A DNA stretch of 64,000 nucleotides from Planotetraspora phitsanulokensis (GTDB lineage Bacteria > Actinomycetota > Actinomycetes > Streptosporangiales > Streptosporangiaceae), in assembly GCF_016863295.1 (NCBI RefSeq), contig NZ_BOOP01000028.1:124001-188000 (forward strand), read 5' to 3'. A model generated the notes under the pieces. It did not search any database, was not told the DNA's origin, and saw only the letters and a program-made list of their open reading frames with translations. Shown in pieces: positions 8,874 to 17,522 of the stretch. Both the position numbers and the translations under genes were made by a program. The number at the start of each line of letters is the position of its first letter. The stretch's first letter is position 1.

Positions 8874-8941
8874 TCCCAGCAACCCCGGTGATCCCAGCAA
8901 CCCCGGTGATCCAGCGGTGGACCCCGGTGATCCAACGGTCG
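8865..8941 (+). repeat. Short tandem repeat overlapping the MerR stop codon
   Basis: Four units beginning CCCCGGTGATCC start at 8865, 8883, 8901 and 8922; the first two are identical 18-mers and the last two diverge after the 12-bp core. The TGA at 8871-8873 in unit 1 ends the MerR gene. The region leads into the histidine kinase gene at 9007. Confidence 0.85.
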
Positions 8942-9006
8942 CGCGATCCAGACGTCGCTCTCGGGAGTGACGACACCTCACTCACGGTCGGCGGACAATT
9001 CTCGGC

Positions 9007-10197
9007 GTGAACCTGACGACAGGAATCGACCAGGTCGAGCGGAGCCTGGGCTCCTTCGACCTCCGCAGGGCCCTGAGCTCCCGGGTGGACCTCCTGCTGG
9101 GCGCGGCGCTCACGGTCCTCGCGCTTCTCGGCACCGCCGGCACGACCTCGGCGCCGCTGGATCTGGTGGGCGTGCTCCTGGCCACCGCGCCGCATGTGAT
9201 GCGCCGCGCCTACCCGTGGCTGACCGTGACGCTCACCCTCGTCGGCGCCGCCCTCATCATGATGTCCCCGCCACGGCCGGGCGCCTGGGCGATCCCGGTG
9301 CTCGCGTCGGCGGCGCTGTCGTTCTACACCGTCCAGCGCCTGCTCGAGCGCAGGGCGGCCTGGATCTTCACGGGCGGCATCGGCGCGTTGCTCGCGGGCG
9401 TCGCAGGCCTCGTCTATCTGGCTCCGGGACCGATCAGTTTGTCCCAGATCGCAGTGGCCTGCATGGTCGCGGGTGCCCTCCTGGTGGGGATCACCATGGT
9501 GGCCGACGTCCGGCGGAGCCGTACGGAGGTCAGGGAGGTGCGGGCGGACAACCTGGAGACCCTGCGGGAGCAGGCGGCCATGGCCGAGCGCGCCAGGATC
9601 GCCAGGGAGATGCACGACGTCGTGGCCCATTCCATCTCCATGGTCGCGGTGCAGGCCGAGACGGCGCCGTACACCATCAAGGATCTGAACGACGCGGCCC
9701 GGCAGGAGTTCGCGGAGATCGCCACGGCGGCCCGCGCAACGCTGACCGAGATGCGGCGGCTGCTCGGCGTGCTGCGCGCGGACGTCCCTCCGGAGACGGC
9801 GCCGCAGCCGGGGCTGGGGCAACTGCCCGAACTGCTCGAACATCACGGCGGCGACGTGGACCTCGACATCGTCGGGGAGGAGAAGGAGTTGCCGCAGGCC
9901 GTGGACGTGTCGGCCTACCGGATCATCCAGGAGTCCCTGACCAACTCCAGGACGCACGCCCCCGGAGCCCGGGTCTCCATCGAGATCACATACCGGCCTA
10001 CCCTCCTCGCTCTCCGGATCGCCGACGACGGCCCGGGACCCACGGCGCCGGGGGACGCCCCGGGCGGACCCGGCGAGGCTCCCGGGCACGGGCTGATCGG
10101 CATGCGCGAGCGGGCGGTCGCCTTGGGCGGCTGGTTCGTCGCCGGTCCCGGTCCGGCCGGAGGGTTCCTCGTCCAGGCAGGGCTTCCACTCGAATGA
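9007..10197 (+). CDS. NarL/DesK-type sensor histidine kinase
   Basis: A 396-aa membrane kinase. Residues 25-165 hold about five hydrophobic segments with no large extracytoplasmic sensor, so it may sense the membrane itself. The HisKA_3 dimerisation box is ERARIAREMHDVVAHSIS with the phospho-accepting His, and the ATPase part shows a DDGPGP G1-like motif and GHGLIGMRERA (G2). It overlaps the response regulator start by four bases (ATGA). Start GTG at 9007. The signal is unknown. Confidence 0.93.
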   Translation: MNLTTGIDQVERSLGSFDLRRALSSRVDLLLGAALTVLALLGTAGTTSAPLDLVGVLLATAPHVMRRAYPWLTVTLTLVGAALIMMSPPRPGAWAIPVLASAALSFYTVQRLLERRAAWIFTGGIGALLAGVAGLVYLAPGPISLSQIAVACMVAGALLVGITMVADVRRSRTEVREVRADNLETLREQAAMAERARIAREMHDVVAHSISMVAVQAETAPYTIKDLNDAARQEFAEIATAARATLTEMRRLLGVLRADVPPETAPQPGLGQLPELLEHHGGDVDLDIVGEEKELPQAVDVSAYRIIQESLTNSRTHAPGARVSIEITYRPTLLALRIADDGPGPTAPGDAPGGPGEAPGHGLIGMRERAVALGGWFVAGPGPAGGFLVQAGLPLE

Positions 10198-10841
10198 TCA
10201 AGGTTCTCGTGGCCGACGACCAGCCGGTGGTGCTCAGGGGCTTCACCGCCGTGCTCGCCGCCCAGCCGGACATCGCCGTCGTGGGAGCCGCCTCCGACGG
10301 TGGAGAGGCGGTACGGCTCGCGCACGCCGAGCGGCCCGACGTCGCCCTGCTCGACATCCGCATGCCGGTCATGAACGGCATCGACGTGGCCCGGGCCGTC
10401 ACCGACCTGGGCGTCAAGGCCCTCATGATCACGACCTTCGACCTGGACGAGTACGTCTACGAAGCGCTCCTCGCGGGGGCGAGCGGCTTCCTTCTGAAGG
10501 ACATCCGGGCCGAGGAACTGGCGGAATCAGTGCGAATCGTCGCGCGTGGGGACGCGCTGCTCGCACCGAAGGTGACCAGACGGCTGATCGCCGAGTTCAC
10601 CGGGCGACGGCGTGCCACGGCGGCCACGCTGCTCACACCCCGGGAGTCGGAGGTCCTTCAGCTGATCGCCCGAGGGTTGTCCAACTCCGAGATCGCGGCG
10701 GAACTGGTCGTGACCGAGCACACGGTGAAGACCCATGTGGCCCGCCTGTTGTCGAAGCTCGGCCTCCGCGACCGCACGCAGGCGGTGATCCACGCCTACG
10801 AGACCGGCCTCGTCCGGGCCGGCGGCCGCGACCCGGCCTGA
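10194..10841 (+). CDS. NarL/LuxR family response regulator
   Basis: A 215-aa response regulator. The receiver domain has the acidic pair VADDQ near the start, the phosphorylated Asp in VALLDIRMP, a Thr in MITTF and Lys in FLLKD. The C-terminal LuxR-type helix-turn-helix reads LTPRESEVLQLIARGLSNSE, then VTEHTVKTHVARLLSKLGLR. Start ATG overlaps the kinase stop, so the two are one operon and a cognate pair. It ends 11 bp before the convergent DUF6114 gene. Target genes are not evident. Confidence 0.95.
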   Translation: MIKVLVADDQPVVLRGFTAVLAAQPDIAVVGAASDGGEAVRLAHAERPDVALLDIRMPVMNGIDVARAVTDLGVKALMITTFDLDEYVYEALLAGASGFLLKDIRAEELAESVRIVARGDALLAPKVTRRLIAEFTGRRRATAATLLTPRESEVLQLIARGLSNSEIAAELVVTEHTVKTHVARLLSKLGLRDRTQAVIHAYETGLVRAGGRDPA

Positions 10842-10852
10842 TCACCCGGTGG

Positions 10853-11938
10853 TCAGGGCGCGACGACCAGCCGCAGGCCCTCCGTCTGGAGGGAGTCGGC
10901 CGTGACGTACGGCCGCTCGCTCACGATGTCGGTCATGGTCAGTGGAAGATCGAGCCTCGGCACCAGCTTCAACGCCCTGACCAGGACGTTCGGGTTCTCC
11001 GCCGTGAACTCCTGGCGCAGGCCGAGGAGCGTGCCGGTCATCTTGGTCGTGTAGATGTCGACGTTCCCGGTGAAGGTGAAGGTGCTCCCGGTCAGGGTGG
11101 CGCGCCCCATCGTCTGCCGCGGTCCGGACAACACCGCCCGGTCCATGGTGAACCACAACATCTTGACCATCCCGGTCGCGCTGGGCAGTTCCACGACGCC
11201 GTGGAACTTCATCCCCGTCATGGTCAGCGAGGGAGCGCTCACGGACGCCGCCTCGGCCGCCACCACCGGGGCCTGGGACGCGCCGGCCGCGTGCAGGGCG
11301 GCTCCCGACATGAGGATCATCGGCAGCGCGGCGATCGCGAGCGCCCGTCCGCCGGGGCCCGGCTTCTCGTCGGGTCCGGCGCTCGAACCGCCGCCGGAAC
11401 CCGGTGTCGCAGGTTCGCCGTCACCGTCCGGCCTGTCCTTGACCCGCCCGATCCACACGCCGGACGCGCCGCCCTTGGGCTCGTCCGGCGAGGCGGGCGG
11501 GGTGTTCGCGAGTTCGTCGCCGCTGACGACACGCCGCCGCGAGAACGTCAGGCCCGTCGCCGGCGGCGGGCCCTGCGCGTCGTCCGGCCCGTCCGCGCCG
11601 GACTCGGGCGTCCAGGCGGCCGCGAGGGCCCCTCCGACGAGGCCCAGCATCATGCCCAGGACGAATCCGCCCAGGTTCGCGTAGACGAACGACGCGAGCG
11701 ACACGAGCACGGCCACCACGCCCAGGAAGATCCGCTGGCTGGGCTGCCACCACAACAGCAGGCCGACGGCGATCAGCACCAGCGCGATCAGATAGCTCGC
11801 GCCGACCGTGCCCGACTGGACGACCAGGGGCAGCGCCTGTGAGGCGAACGGGATGCTCAGCAACTCCACGCCGCCGAGCAGGACCAGCAGGCCGCCCCAG
11901 AAGGGCCGGGTCCTGCGCCACGGCGTCGTCTCGCTCAC
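10853..11938 (-). CDS. DUF6114 domain-containing membrane protein
   Basis: A 361-aa protein. The first 110 residues carry three to four membrane segments matching DUF6114 (start MSETTPWRRTRPFWGGLLVL). A long low-complexity acidic/Gly/Pro linker follows (about 110-205), then another hydrophobic segment and a C-terminal region that resembles the secreted DUF6230 protein encoded just upstream (similar phrases such as SLTMTGMKFHG and MTDIVSERPY). DUF6114 and DUF6230 genes are paired in streptomycetes and relatives; function unknown. The pair is on one strand with 43 bp between them. Confidence 0.8.
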   Translation of the reverse strand: MSETTPWRRTRPFWGGLLVLLGGVELLSIPFASQALPLVVQSGTVGASYLIALVLIAVGLLLWWQPSQRIFLGVVAVLVSLASFVYANLGGFVLGMMLGLVGGALAAAWTPESGADGPDDAQGPPPATGLTFSRRRVVSGDELANTPPASPDEPKGGASGVWIGRVKDRPDGDGEPATPGSGGGSSAGPDEKPGPGGRALAIAALPMILMSGAALHAAGASQAPVVAAEAASVSAPSLTMTGMKFHGVVELPSATGMVKMLWFTMDRAVLSGPRQTMGRATLTGSTFTFTGNVDIYTTKMTGTLLGLRQEFTAENPNVLVRALKLVPRLDLPLTMTDIVSERPYVTADSLQTEGLRLVVAP

Positions 11939-11981
11939 GGACGCCTGCCAGACGTGGCCGGAGCCGCCCAGGAGGCCGGCA

Positions 11982-12584
11982 TCAGAAGCACTCGTGCTTG
12001 CCGGGCTCGACGGTCAGCTTGAGACCGGGCAGCTTGAAGGTCGCCGCGTTGACGGCCCAGGAGACCTGCTTGAAGCCGGTGATCGAGACGGCACTGGCCT
12101 GCTGGCCGAACATCCCCGAGGAGCCCGCTCCGCCGGAGACCGGGACCGCGTCGAGGGTCGCGGCGTCCCTGCCCACCTGGATGCGCGTGAAGACGGCGTT
12201 GCCCTGAAGCTGGGACGCGTCGACGATCATGTTCTCCGCGACCACCGGATTCTTGCCCGTTCCCGCGGTCAGCTTGATGGTCACCGCACCCACCGGCGAG
12301 TCGACCAGCACGGTCTGGCACATGTTCGTGAGCGTGGCGTGCCGGATGCCCGACACCGCAACGGGGATCTTCTGCCCCTTCTTGTTCTGGACCAGGCTGC
12401 CGTACTGGACGAACCCCTGCCCCGTGAGCTTGTCGGCGGAGACCTTGAACGTGTCGCCCGAGACCACGAACGACGCTCCGATCGCGCCTTCGGCGGTTGC
12501 TCCGATGAGCACCGACGCGACCGCGAGCGCGGGCACGAAGACCAGCGCGAAGCGCTTCCACCGCACGCGTCCCTGCTTGACCAT
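11982..12584 (-). CDS. DUF6230 family secreted/membrane-anchored protein
   Basis: A 200-aa protein with a basic start (MVKQGRVRWKRF), a hydrophobic signal/anchor (about 11-32) and a beta-rich extracytoplasmic domain with two Cys (in TNMCQTV and at the penultimate residue, CF) that could form a disulfide. This matches DUF6230. ATG at 12584 is chosen because GGGAGG lies just upstream; an earlier start adding 15 residues is possible. Transcribed with DUF6114. Function unknown. Confidence 0.82.
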   Translation of the reverse strand: MVKQGRVRWKRFALVFVPALAVASVLIGATAEGAIGASFVVSGDTFKVSADKLTGQGFVQYGSLVQNKKGQKIPVAVSGIRHATLTNMCQTVLVDSPVGAVTIKLTAGTGKNPVVAENMIVDASQLQGNAVFTRIQVGRDAATLDAVPVSGGAGSSGMFGQQASAVSITGFKQVSWAVNAATFKLPGLKLTVEPGKHECF

Positions 12585-12606
12585 GGGCACCTCCCGCGAG
12601 GTCAAA

Positions 12607-12628
12607 TGGGTAAAGCCCAAGTTACCCA
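12607..12628. promoter_or_regulatory. Inverted repeat upstream of DUF6230
   Basis: TGGGTAA (12607-12613) and TTACCCA (12622-12628) form a perfect 7-bp inverted repeat with an 8-bp centre, 23 bp upstream of the DUF6230 start. It could be an operator or leader hairpin. Confidence 0.45.
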
Positions 12629-12785
12629 CGAGTACAAGCAGGTAAAGGAAACACGCATCACATTTTCGTCACGCCGTCACCCGCCGCGCCGTGCGGCCAT
12701 CGCGTACGACCGGCCGTGATCCGCCGAGATCAGGCGAATCCAGGAAGAAGGCCACCGCCCCCGGCGGAGCGCCGAGGACGGCCGG

Positions 12786-13721
12786 TCACCGCGCCGACGA
12801 GGACGCCTGCTCGGCCCGGTCGAGGTCGGGCTCAAGGTAGATCACCCTGGCTATCGGCACCGCGGCCCGGATGCGCTGCTCGGCCTCGTCGATGCCCCGG
12901 GCGACCTCGGCCGCCGTGTCGTCGTGCGCGACCGCGATCTTCGCCGCCACGAGGAGCTCCTCCGGGCCCAGGTGCAGCGTGCGGAGGTGGATCACCTTGG
13001 TGACCTCGGGGGCGCCTTCGAGCGCCGCGCAGATCTGGTCCTCGACCTCAGGCGCCGCGCTCTCCCCGATCAGGAGCGACTTGGTCTCCAGCGCGAGGAC
13101 GATCGCGATGACGGCGAGCAGCACCCCGATCATGATCGTCCCGATGCCGTCCCAGACGGCGTCGCCGGTGACCACGGCCATCGTCACGCCGAACAGGGCG
13201 AAGATGAGGCCCAGCAGCGCGCCGAGGTCCTCCAGCAGCACGACGGGCAGCTCGGGCGCCTTGGCCCGGCGGATGAACCTCACCCACGACGCGTTGCCCT
13301 TGTGGGGCAGCGACTCCTTGATGGCGGTCCTGAACGAGAAGCCCTCGGCGATGATCGCGAAGATCAGCACGCTGAAGGCCCAGATCGGCGACTCGACGGG
13401 GTGCGGGTCAGCGATCTTGTGCCAGCCCTCGTAGATCGAGAACAGCGCGCCGATGCTGAACAGCACCAGGGCGACGACGAAGGCGTAGAAGTACCGCTCA
13501 CGGCCGTACCCGAACGGGTGGGTGCGGGTCCGTGCCCGCTCCGCCCGCTTGCCGCCGAGGAGCAGCAGGGCCTGGTTCCCGGAGTCGGCCACCGAGTGGA
13601 CGGACTCCGCGAGCATCGACGACGATCCCGTGAAGACGAACGCCACGAATTTCGCCGCCGCGATCGCCAGGTTGGCGCTCAGCGCTGCGATGATCGCCTT
13701 GGATCCGCCACTCGCACTCAC
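12786..13721 (-). CDS. Cation diffusion facilitator (CDF) family transporter
   Basis: A 311-aa membrane protein predicted to export a divalent metal such as Zn2+, Mn2+ or Fe2+ in exchange for protons. It shows the CDF hallmark SVHSVADSGNQ in TM2, HPFGYGRERYFY after it, six membrane segments, and a cytoplasmic C-terminal domain (about 205-311) with the typical HLRTLHLGPEELLVA stretch. Metal specificity cannot be set from sequence alone. No metal regulator is adjacent. Confidence 0.93.
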   Translation of the reverse strand: MSASGGSKAIIAALSANLAIAAAKFVAFVFTGSSSMLAESVHSVADSGNQALLLLGGKRAERARTRTHPFGYGRERYFYAFVVALVLFSIGALFSIYEGWHKIADPHPVESPIWAFSVLIFAIIAEGFSFRTAIKESLPHKGNASWVRFIRRAKAPELPVVLLEDLGALLGLIFALFGVTMAVVTGDAVWDGIGTIMIGVLLAVIAIVLALETKSLLIGESAAPEVEDQICAALEGAPEVTKVIHLRTLHLGPEELLVAAKIAVAHDDTAAEVARGIDEAEQRIRAAVPIARVIYLEPDLDRAEQASSSAR

Positions 13722-13764
13722 AAGAACTCCTCAGGATTCGGCCAAAAAGATCCTAGAGCGAAAT

Positions 13765-14907
13765 TCAGGCCCTGAGTTCCGTGACGTCCGAAAACGACTC
13801 CGGGTCAATGCCATAGCCCAGCGCGGCGTAGACGGCCGCGTAGTCGCTCAGACCGGTGAGCGTCGCGACCCGCTCCAGCGGATGGACGCCCTCGGCCACG
13901 ACCTCGGAGATGGGGACGCCCCTGTCCTCCGCCAGTGCGACGGCCGCCGTACGGTGCCTGACGACCTGCTCGGGCTCCTCCGTGTCGCGCAGCAGCACGA
14001 GACGCAGCCTGGCGCCCTCGCCTCCCGGCTCGTCGGCGAAGGGGTCGGCGAAGATGTCCCGCCCGGCGAGAGGGCCGGTGAACGCCGCGAGCTGGTGGCG
14101 GCTCTCCGGGATCTCTCCCCAGATGGCCGGGTATCTGGCGATCTCGTTGAGCCGGAACGCCAGCCATCGGGCCGCGGCCGCGGCCAGGGGCGAGGTGCCC
14201 CAGATCATCGGGATGCTGCCTGCGAGCTCGGCCGCGAGGGTCTTCCCGGGGTTGATGAACGACTCGCTGGACGGCCGGCAGCGGTGGGCGATGTCCTCCA
14301 GTCGCACGGCGGCGGCCTCGAACGCGTCCTCGCGGGCCTCCACCAGGCCGAGCGCCGAGGCGGCGACGACCAGCGGGACGGCGATCTCCCACAACGTCCC
14401 GCCCGCTTGCCCGGGCTCGGTTCCGAACGGCACGTACGGCCCGCCCGCCCGCGTCACCACGGGCTCGAGCGGAGAGCGGGCGGGTCCGACGCCCATGATC
14501 GAGGAGCCGCGCCGCGCGGCCTCGGCGGCCGGGGCGAACGTCTCCTCCGCGTCACCGGGACGCGAGACCGCCATGACGATGTCGGCGGCGCCGACCCAGC
14601 CCGGCAGCCGGTTGCCGCGGACGGTGACGATCGGCAACGGCGCGCCGTACCCGATGACGGCGTCGAGCACGTCGCCCGCCACGGCGCAGCCGCCCGAGCC
14701 CACCACCACGATCGCCCGGGGACGGCCGAACCGCGCCAGCGAGCCGACCTCCGCCTCGACGGAGGCCCGATACGCGGTGCGCACCCGAGCGGCGGAGGAC
14801 GCCACGGTGCGCAACACCCCCGAGGGGTCGCCCCCCACCAGATGTGCCTGGTCGTCGAGGCGATCCGGATCGAACACCGTGCCGGGAGCCCCTCCGGCAT
14901 CGGTCAT
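13765..14907 (-). CDS. SIS-domain sugar isomerase (phosphoglucose/phosphomannose isomerase-like)
   Basis: A 380-aa protein with tandem SIS folds: VVGSGGCAVAGDVLDAVIG (about 90-110) and a C-terminal half with the FNEIARYP-like stretch FRLNEIARYPAIWGE, as in bifunctional Pgi/Pmi enzymes and the actinobacterial protein next to ManB. It would interconvert fructose-6-phosphate with mannose-6- or glucose-6-phosphate, feeding ManB. ATG at 14907 overlaps the stop of the Trm112-like gene (ATGA), which fixes the start. Catalytic residues were not confirmed, so it may be a diverged, possibly regulatory, member. Confidence 0.8.
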   Translation of the reverse strand: MTDAGGAPGTVFDPDRLDDQAHLVGGDPSGVLRTVASSAARVRTAYRASVEAEVGSLARFGRPRAIVVVGSGGCAVAGDVLDAVIGYGAPLPIVTVRGNRLPGWVGAADIVMAVSRPGDAEETFAPAAEAARRGSSIMGVGPARSPLEPVVTRAGGPYVPFGTEPGQAGGTLWEIAVPLVVAASALGLVEAREDAFEAAAVRLEDIAHRCRPSSESFINPGKTLAAELAGSIPMIWGTSPLAAAAARWLAFRLNEIARYPAIWGEIPESRHQLAAFTGPLAGRDIFADPFADEPGGEGARLRLVLLRDTEEPEQVVRHRTAAVALAEDRGVPISEVVAEGVHPLERVATLTGLSDYAAVYAALGYGIDPESFSDVTELRA

Positions 14908-15077
14908 GCCTTGCGGGCCTCGTCGACCAGGAGGACCGGGATGTCGTCGCGGACCGGGTAGACCAGCCCGCACTCCGAGGACGTGCAGGCGAGCTCGTCG
15001 GTCTCGCTCTCCACGCGCAGGGGGGACTTGCACGCCGGACAGGCCAGAATGTCCAGCAGCCAGTCGTCGATCTTCAA
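14904..15077 (-). CDS. Trm112/YcaR-like small zinc-ribbon protein
   Basis: A 57-aa gene read from TTG at 15077 with AAGGAG about 10 bp upstream. The protein starts MKIDDWLLDILACPACKSPL and contains a second Cys pair spaced as C-x5-C (ACTSSEC), then GLVYPVRDDIPVLL, the standard Trm112-family layout. These small proteins activate methyltransferases in eukaryotes/archaea; the bacterial role is unclear. Stop overlaps the SIS gene start by four bases and the manB stop is 6 bp upstream, so the three genes are one operon. The position between ManB and the SIS protein is conserved in actinobacteria. Confidence 0.88.
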   Translation of the reverse strand: MKIDDWLLDILACPACKSPLRVESETDELACTSSECGLVYPVRDDIPVLLVDEARKA

Positions 15078-15083
15078 CTCGGG

Positions 15084-16439
15084 TCAGCTCCTTACCACAG
15101 CGAGCACTTCGTCGCGCACGGTGGCCATCGTGTTCTCGTCGGTCGCCTCGGCGTTGAGCCGCAACAGCGGCTCGGTGTTGGACGGGCGCAGGTTGAACCA
15201 CCAGCCGGGGCCGGTCACGGTGAGACCGTCCAGCTCGTCGAACCTAACACCCTCTCGCCCTGAGAACGTCGCCCGAACCCTGTCGACCGCCGCACCCTGG
15301 TCGGAGACCGTGCTGTTCAGCTCGCCGGACGCCGAATACCGCGCGTAGCGCGACAACGTCTTCGACAGCGGCCTGTCCTGTTCGCCGAGGGCGGCCAGCA
15401 CGTGCAGCGCGGCCAGCATGCCGGAGTCGGCGAACCAGAAGTCGCGGAAGTAGTAGTGGGCCGAGTGCTCGCCCCCGAAGACGGCGCCGGTGCGGGCCAT
15501 CTCGGCCTTGATGAACGAGTGCCCCACCCTCGTGCGCACGGGGACGCCGCCGTGCTCGGCGACGATCTCCGGGACGCCCAGGGAAGTGATCAGATTGTGG
15601 ATGACCGTGGCGCCGGGGTGCCGGGCCAGCTCCCGCACCGCGACCAGCGCCGTGATCGTGGACGGGGAGACCGACTCGCCGTTCTCGTCGATCACCCAGC
15701 ACCGGTCGGCGTCGCCGTCGAAGGCGAGCCCGATGTCGGCCCCCCGGTCGACGACCGCCTTCTGCAGGTCGCGCAGGTTCGCCGGCTCGAGCGGGTTCGC
15801 CTCGTGGTTGGGGAAGGTCCCGTCGAGCTCGAAGTAGAGCGCGGTCAGCTCGATCGGCAGCCCCTGGAAGACCGAGGGGACCGTGTGCCCGCCCATGCCG
15901 TTGCCGGCGTCGACCACCACCTTGAGCGGCCGGATGCCCGACAGGTCGACCAGCGACCTGAGGTGCCCGGCGTAGTCCGCCAGCAGGTCCCGCCGCGTCA
16001 CCTCGCCCTTGCCCGGGACGCCGCCCAGGCCGGAGGCCAGCAACTCGGCCGCGCGGTCGCGGATCTCGACGAGCCCCGTGTCCGCGCCCACCGGCACCGC
16101 GCCGGCCCGGCACATCTTCATGCCGTTGTACCGCGCGGGGTTGTGGCTGGCGGTGAACATGACCCCGGGGAGCCCGAGGGCGCCGCTGGCGTAGTAGAGG
16201 AGGTCCGTCGAGCCGAGACCGGCGTTCACGACGTCCGCGCCGCGTGAGGTCGCCCCACGCGCGAAGGCCGCGGCCAGCGGGACCGACGAGGGCCGCATGT
16301 CGTACGCGATCACCAGTGACGAGGCGTCCGTCACCTCGGCGAACGCCGCTCCGACGGCCTCGGCGGCCTCCTCGTCGAGCTCGTCCGGCACGACGCCTCG
16401 CACGTCGTACGCCTTGAAAATCCTGCTGAGATCGGCCAC
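15084..16439 (-). CDS. manB: Phosphomannomutase/phosphoglucomutase
   Basis: A 451-aa alpha-D-phosphohexomutase converting mannose-6-phosphate to mannose-1-phosphate (and probably glucose phosphates). Domain landmarks: FKAYDVRG at the start, the catalytic-Ser loop TASHNPARYNGMK, the metal-binding DGDADR, the sugar-binding GGEHSAH and the C-terminal phosphate-binding RPSNTEPLLR. Length is typical. GTG start with AAGGAG upstream; a TATAGG hexamer (minus strand, 16481-16476) may be the -10. It leads the manB-Trm112-SIS operon and supplies GDP-mannose synthesis. Confidence 0.95.
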   Translation of the reverse strand: MADLSRIFKAYDVRGVVPDELDEEAAEAVGAAFAEVTDASSLVIAYDMRPSSVPLAAAFARGATSRGADVVNAGLGSTDLLYYASGALGLPGVMFTASHNPARYNGMKMCRAGAVPVGADTGLVEIRDRAAELLASGLGGVPGKGEVTRRDLLADYAGHLRSLVDLSGIRPLKVVVDAGNGMGGHTVPSVFQGLPIELTALYFELDGTFPNHEANPLEPANLRDLQKAVVDRGADIGLAFDGDADRCWVIDENGESVSPSTITALVAVRELARHPGATVIHNLITSLGVPEIVAEHGGVPVRTRVGHSFIKAEMARTGAVFGGEHSAHYYFRDFWFADSGMLAALHVLAALGEQDRPLSKTLSRYARYSASGELNSTVSDQGAAVDRVRATFSGREGVRFDELDGLTVTGPGWWFNLRPSNTEPLLRLNAEATDENTMATVRDEVLAVVRS

Positions 16440-16533
16440 GACTGTTCCCGGACTCCTTGATGTCTTGCAAATGAGCCTATAGCGCCTGATCGTTGCGTAC
16501 GGCGGGGCGAGATCGCGGTGCCGTACGAGGAGG

Positions 16534-16929
16534 TCACCGCTCCCGGTTGGGCTGGGCCGACTTCAGGACCCGCAGATGCCCCCGCCGGCCCACCTCGACC
16601 GCCTGGCCGATGGGCTCCCCCGCAGCGGGCGCGGGGCGGGCGGCCTCGCGGACCGCGTTGGCGAGCGCCTCGAGATCGTCTCCACTGGGCGATCCGGCCT
16701 CCGACGGAAGGCGGACGACCTCCCATCCCCGCGGCGCGGTGAGCCGTTCCGCATGCTCGGCGCACAGGTCGTAACAGTGCGGCTCGACGTACGTCGCCAG
16801 GGGCCCGAGGACGGCGGTCGAGTCGGCGTAGACATACGTGAGTGTGAAGACGGCAGGCTGCCTGCAGGCGGTACGGGAACAGCTGCGGACGGGGCTCACG
16901 GAGGGACCGTATCCGGTCCGCGTGCACAT
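16534..16929 (-). CDS. DUF3499 family protein
   Basis: A 131-aa actinobacterial protein with four conserved Cys and several His (SCSRTACRQPAVFTL, EPHCYDLCAEHAERL) that look like a small zinc-binding fold, then a variable Ala/Pro-rich tail. Function unknown. It lies between manB and the metallopeptidase-like gene, as in mycobacteria. The start is uncertain: the ATG at 16929 follows a GGGGTGGTGG stretch, while the GTG at 16899 (VSPVRSCSR) is the start most homologues would use. It is divergent from the gene at 17028. Confidence 0.8.
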   Translation of the reverse strand: MCTRTGYGPSVSPVRSCSRTACRQPAVFTLTYVYADSTAVLGPLATYVEPHCYDLCAEHAERLTAPRGWEVVRLPSEAGSPSGDDLEALANAVREAARPAPAAGEPIGQAVEVGRRGHLRVLKSAQPNRER

Positions 16930-17027
16930 TGCCACCACCCCGAAGCTCTTATCGAGCGTGTCGCCACAATTCGGACAGCAGCGATACGGCCCGTCGCGCG
17001 TCACGGGCGGCGCTTTAAGCTGACTCC

Positions 17028-17501
17028 GTGACAGAGCCGAGCGAACGCGGCGACATGCCGCAGCCGAAGCGACGCGTGCGCCGACGTGATCGGCACGGCC
17101 GCGGGATGCGCGGCCCACTGGCCCCGTCGCACGTCCCCCTAGCCAAGTCCCGCGGGGAGCGCTTCGACGATCTCGTGCTCGAGGCGGTCGAGCGGCTCAA
17201 ACCGCGCTGGGGCGCCCAGCTGGCCACCGTGGAGTTCGCCGTCGAGGAGGTTCCTCCGGCACACGAGCTGATCGACGGGCCCGCGAGGCTGTCCTCCGAC
17301 CCCATCCCCTTCGGCAGGGCCGATTCCGCTGGCGGCGGGGACCCGGCCGCGGTGGTCATCTACCGCCGCCCCCTCGAAGCGCGTGCCCGCGACCGGGATC
17401 AGCTGGGCACGCTCGTCTTCGACGTCGTGGTGGAGCAGGTCGCCAGCCTCCTGGGCCAGACCCCCGAGACGATCGACCCCGGATACGACGACCGTCACTA
17501 A
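17028..17501 (+). CDS. Zincin-like metallopeptidase family protein lacking HExxH
   Basis: A 157-aa protein of the DUF1025/zincin-like family common beside DUF3499. After a basic, disordered first 40 residues come FDDLVLEAVERL, VEFAVEEVPP and VVIYRRPLE, all typical of the family. The segment that carries the catalytic HExxH in metallopeptidase members reads LVFDVVVEQVASLLG, so both zinc-binding His are missing and peptidase activity is unlikely. It may be a regulatory or scaffold version. GTG start at 17028; divergent from DUF3499. Confidence 0.8.
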   Translation: MTEPSERGDMPQPKRRVRRRDRHGRGMRGPLAPSHVPLAKSRGERFDDLVLEAVERLKPRWGAQLATVEFAVEEVPPAHELIDGPARLSSDPIPFGRADSAGGGDPAAVVIYRRPLEARARDRDQLGTLVFDVVVEQVASLLGQTPETIDPGYDDRH

Positions 17502-17522
17502 GGGAGTCTCACGCCCCTCGCG

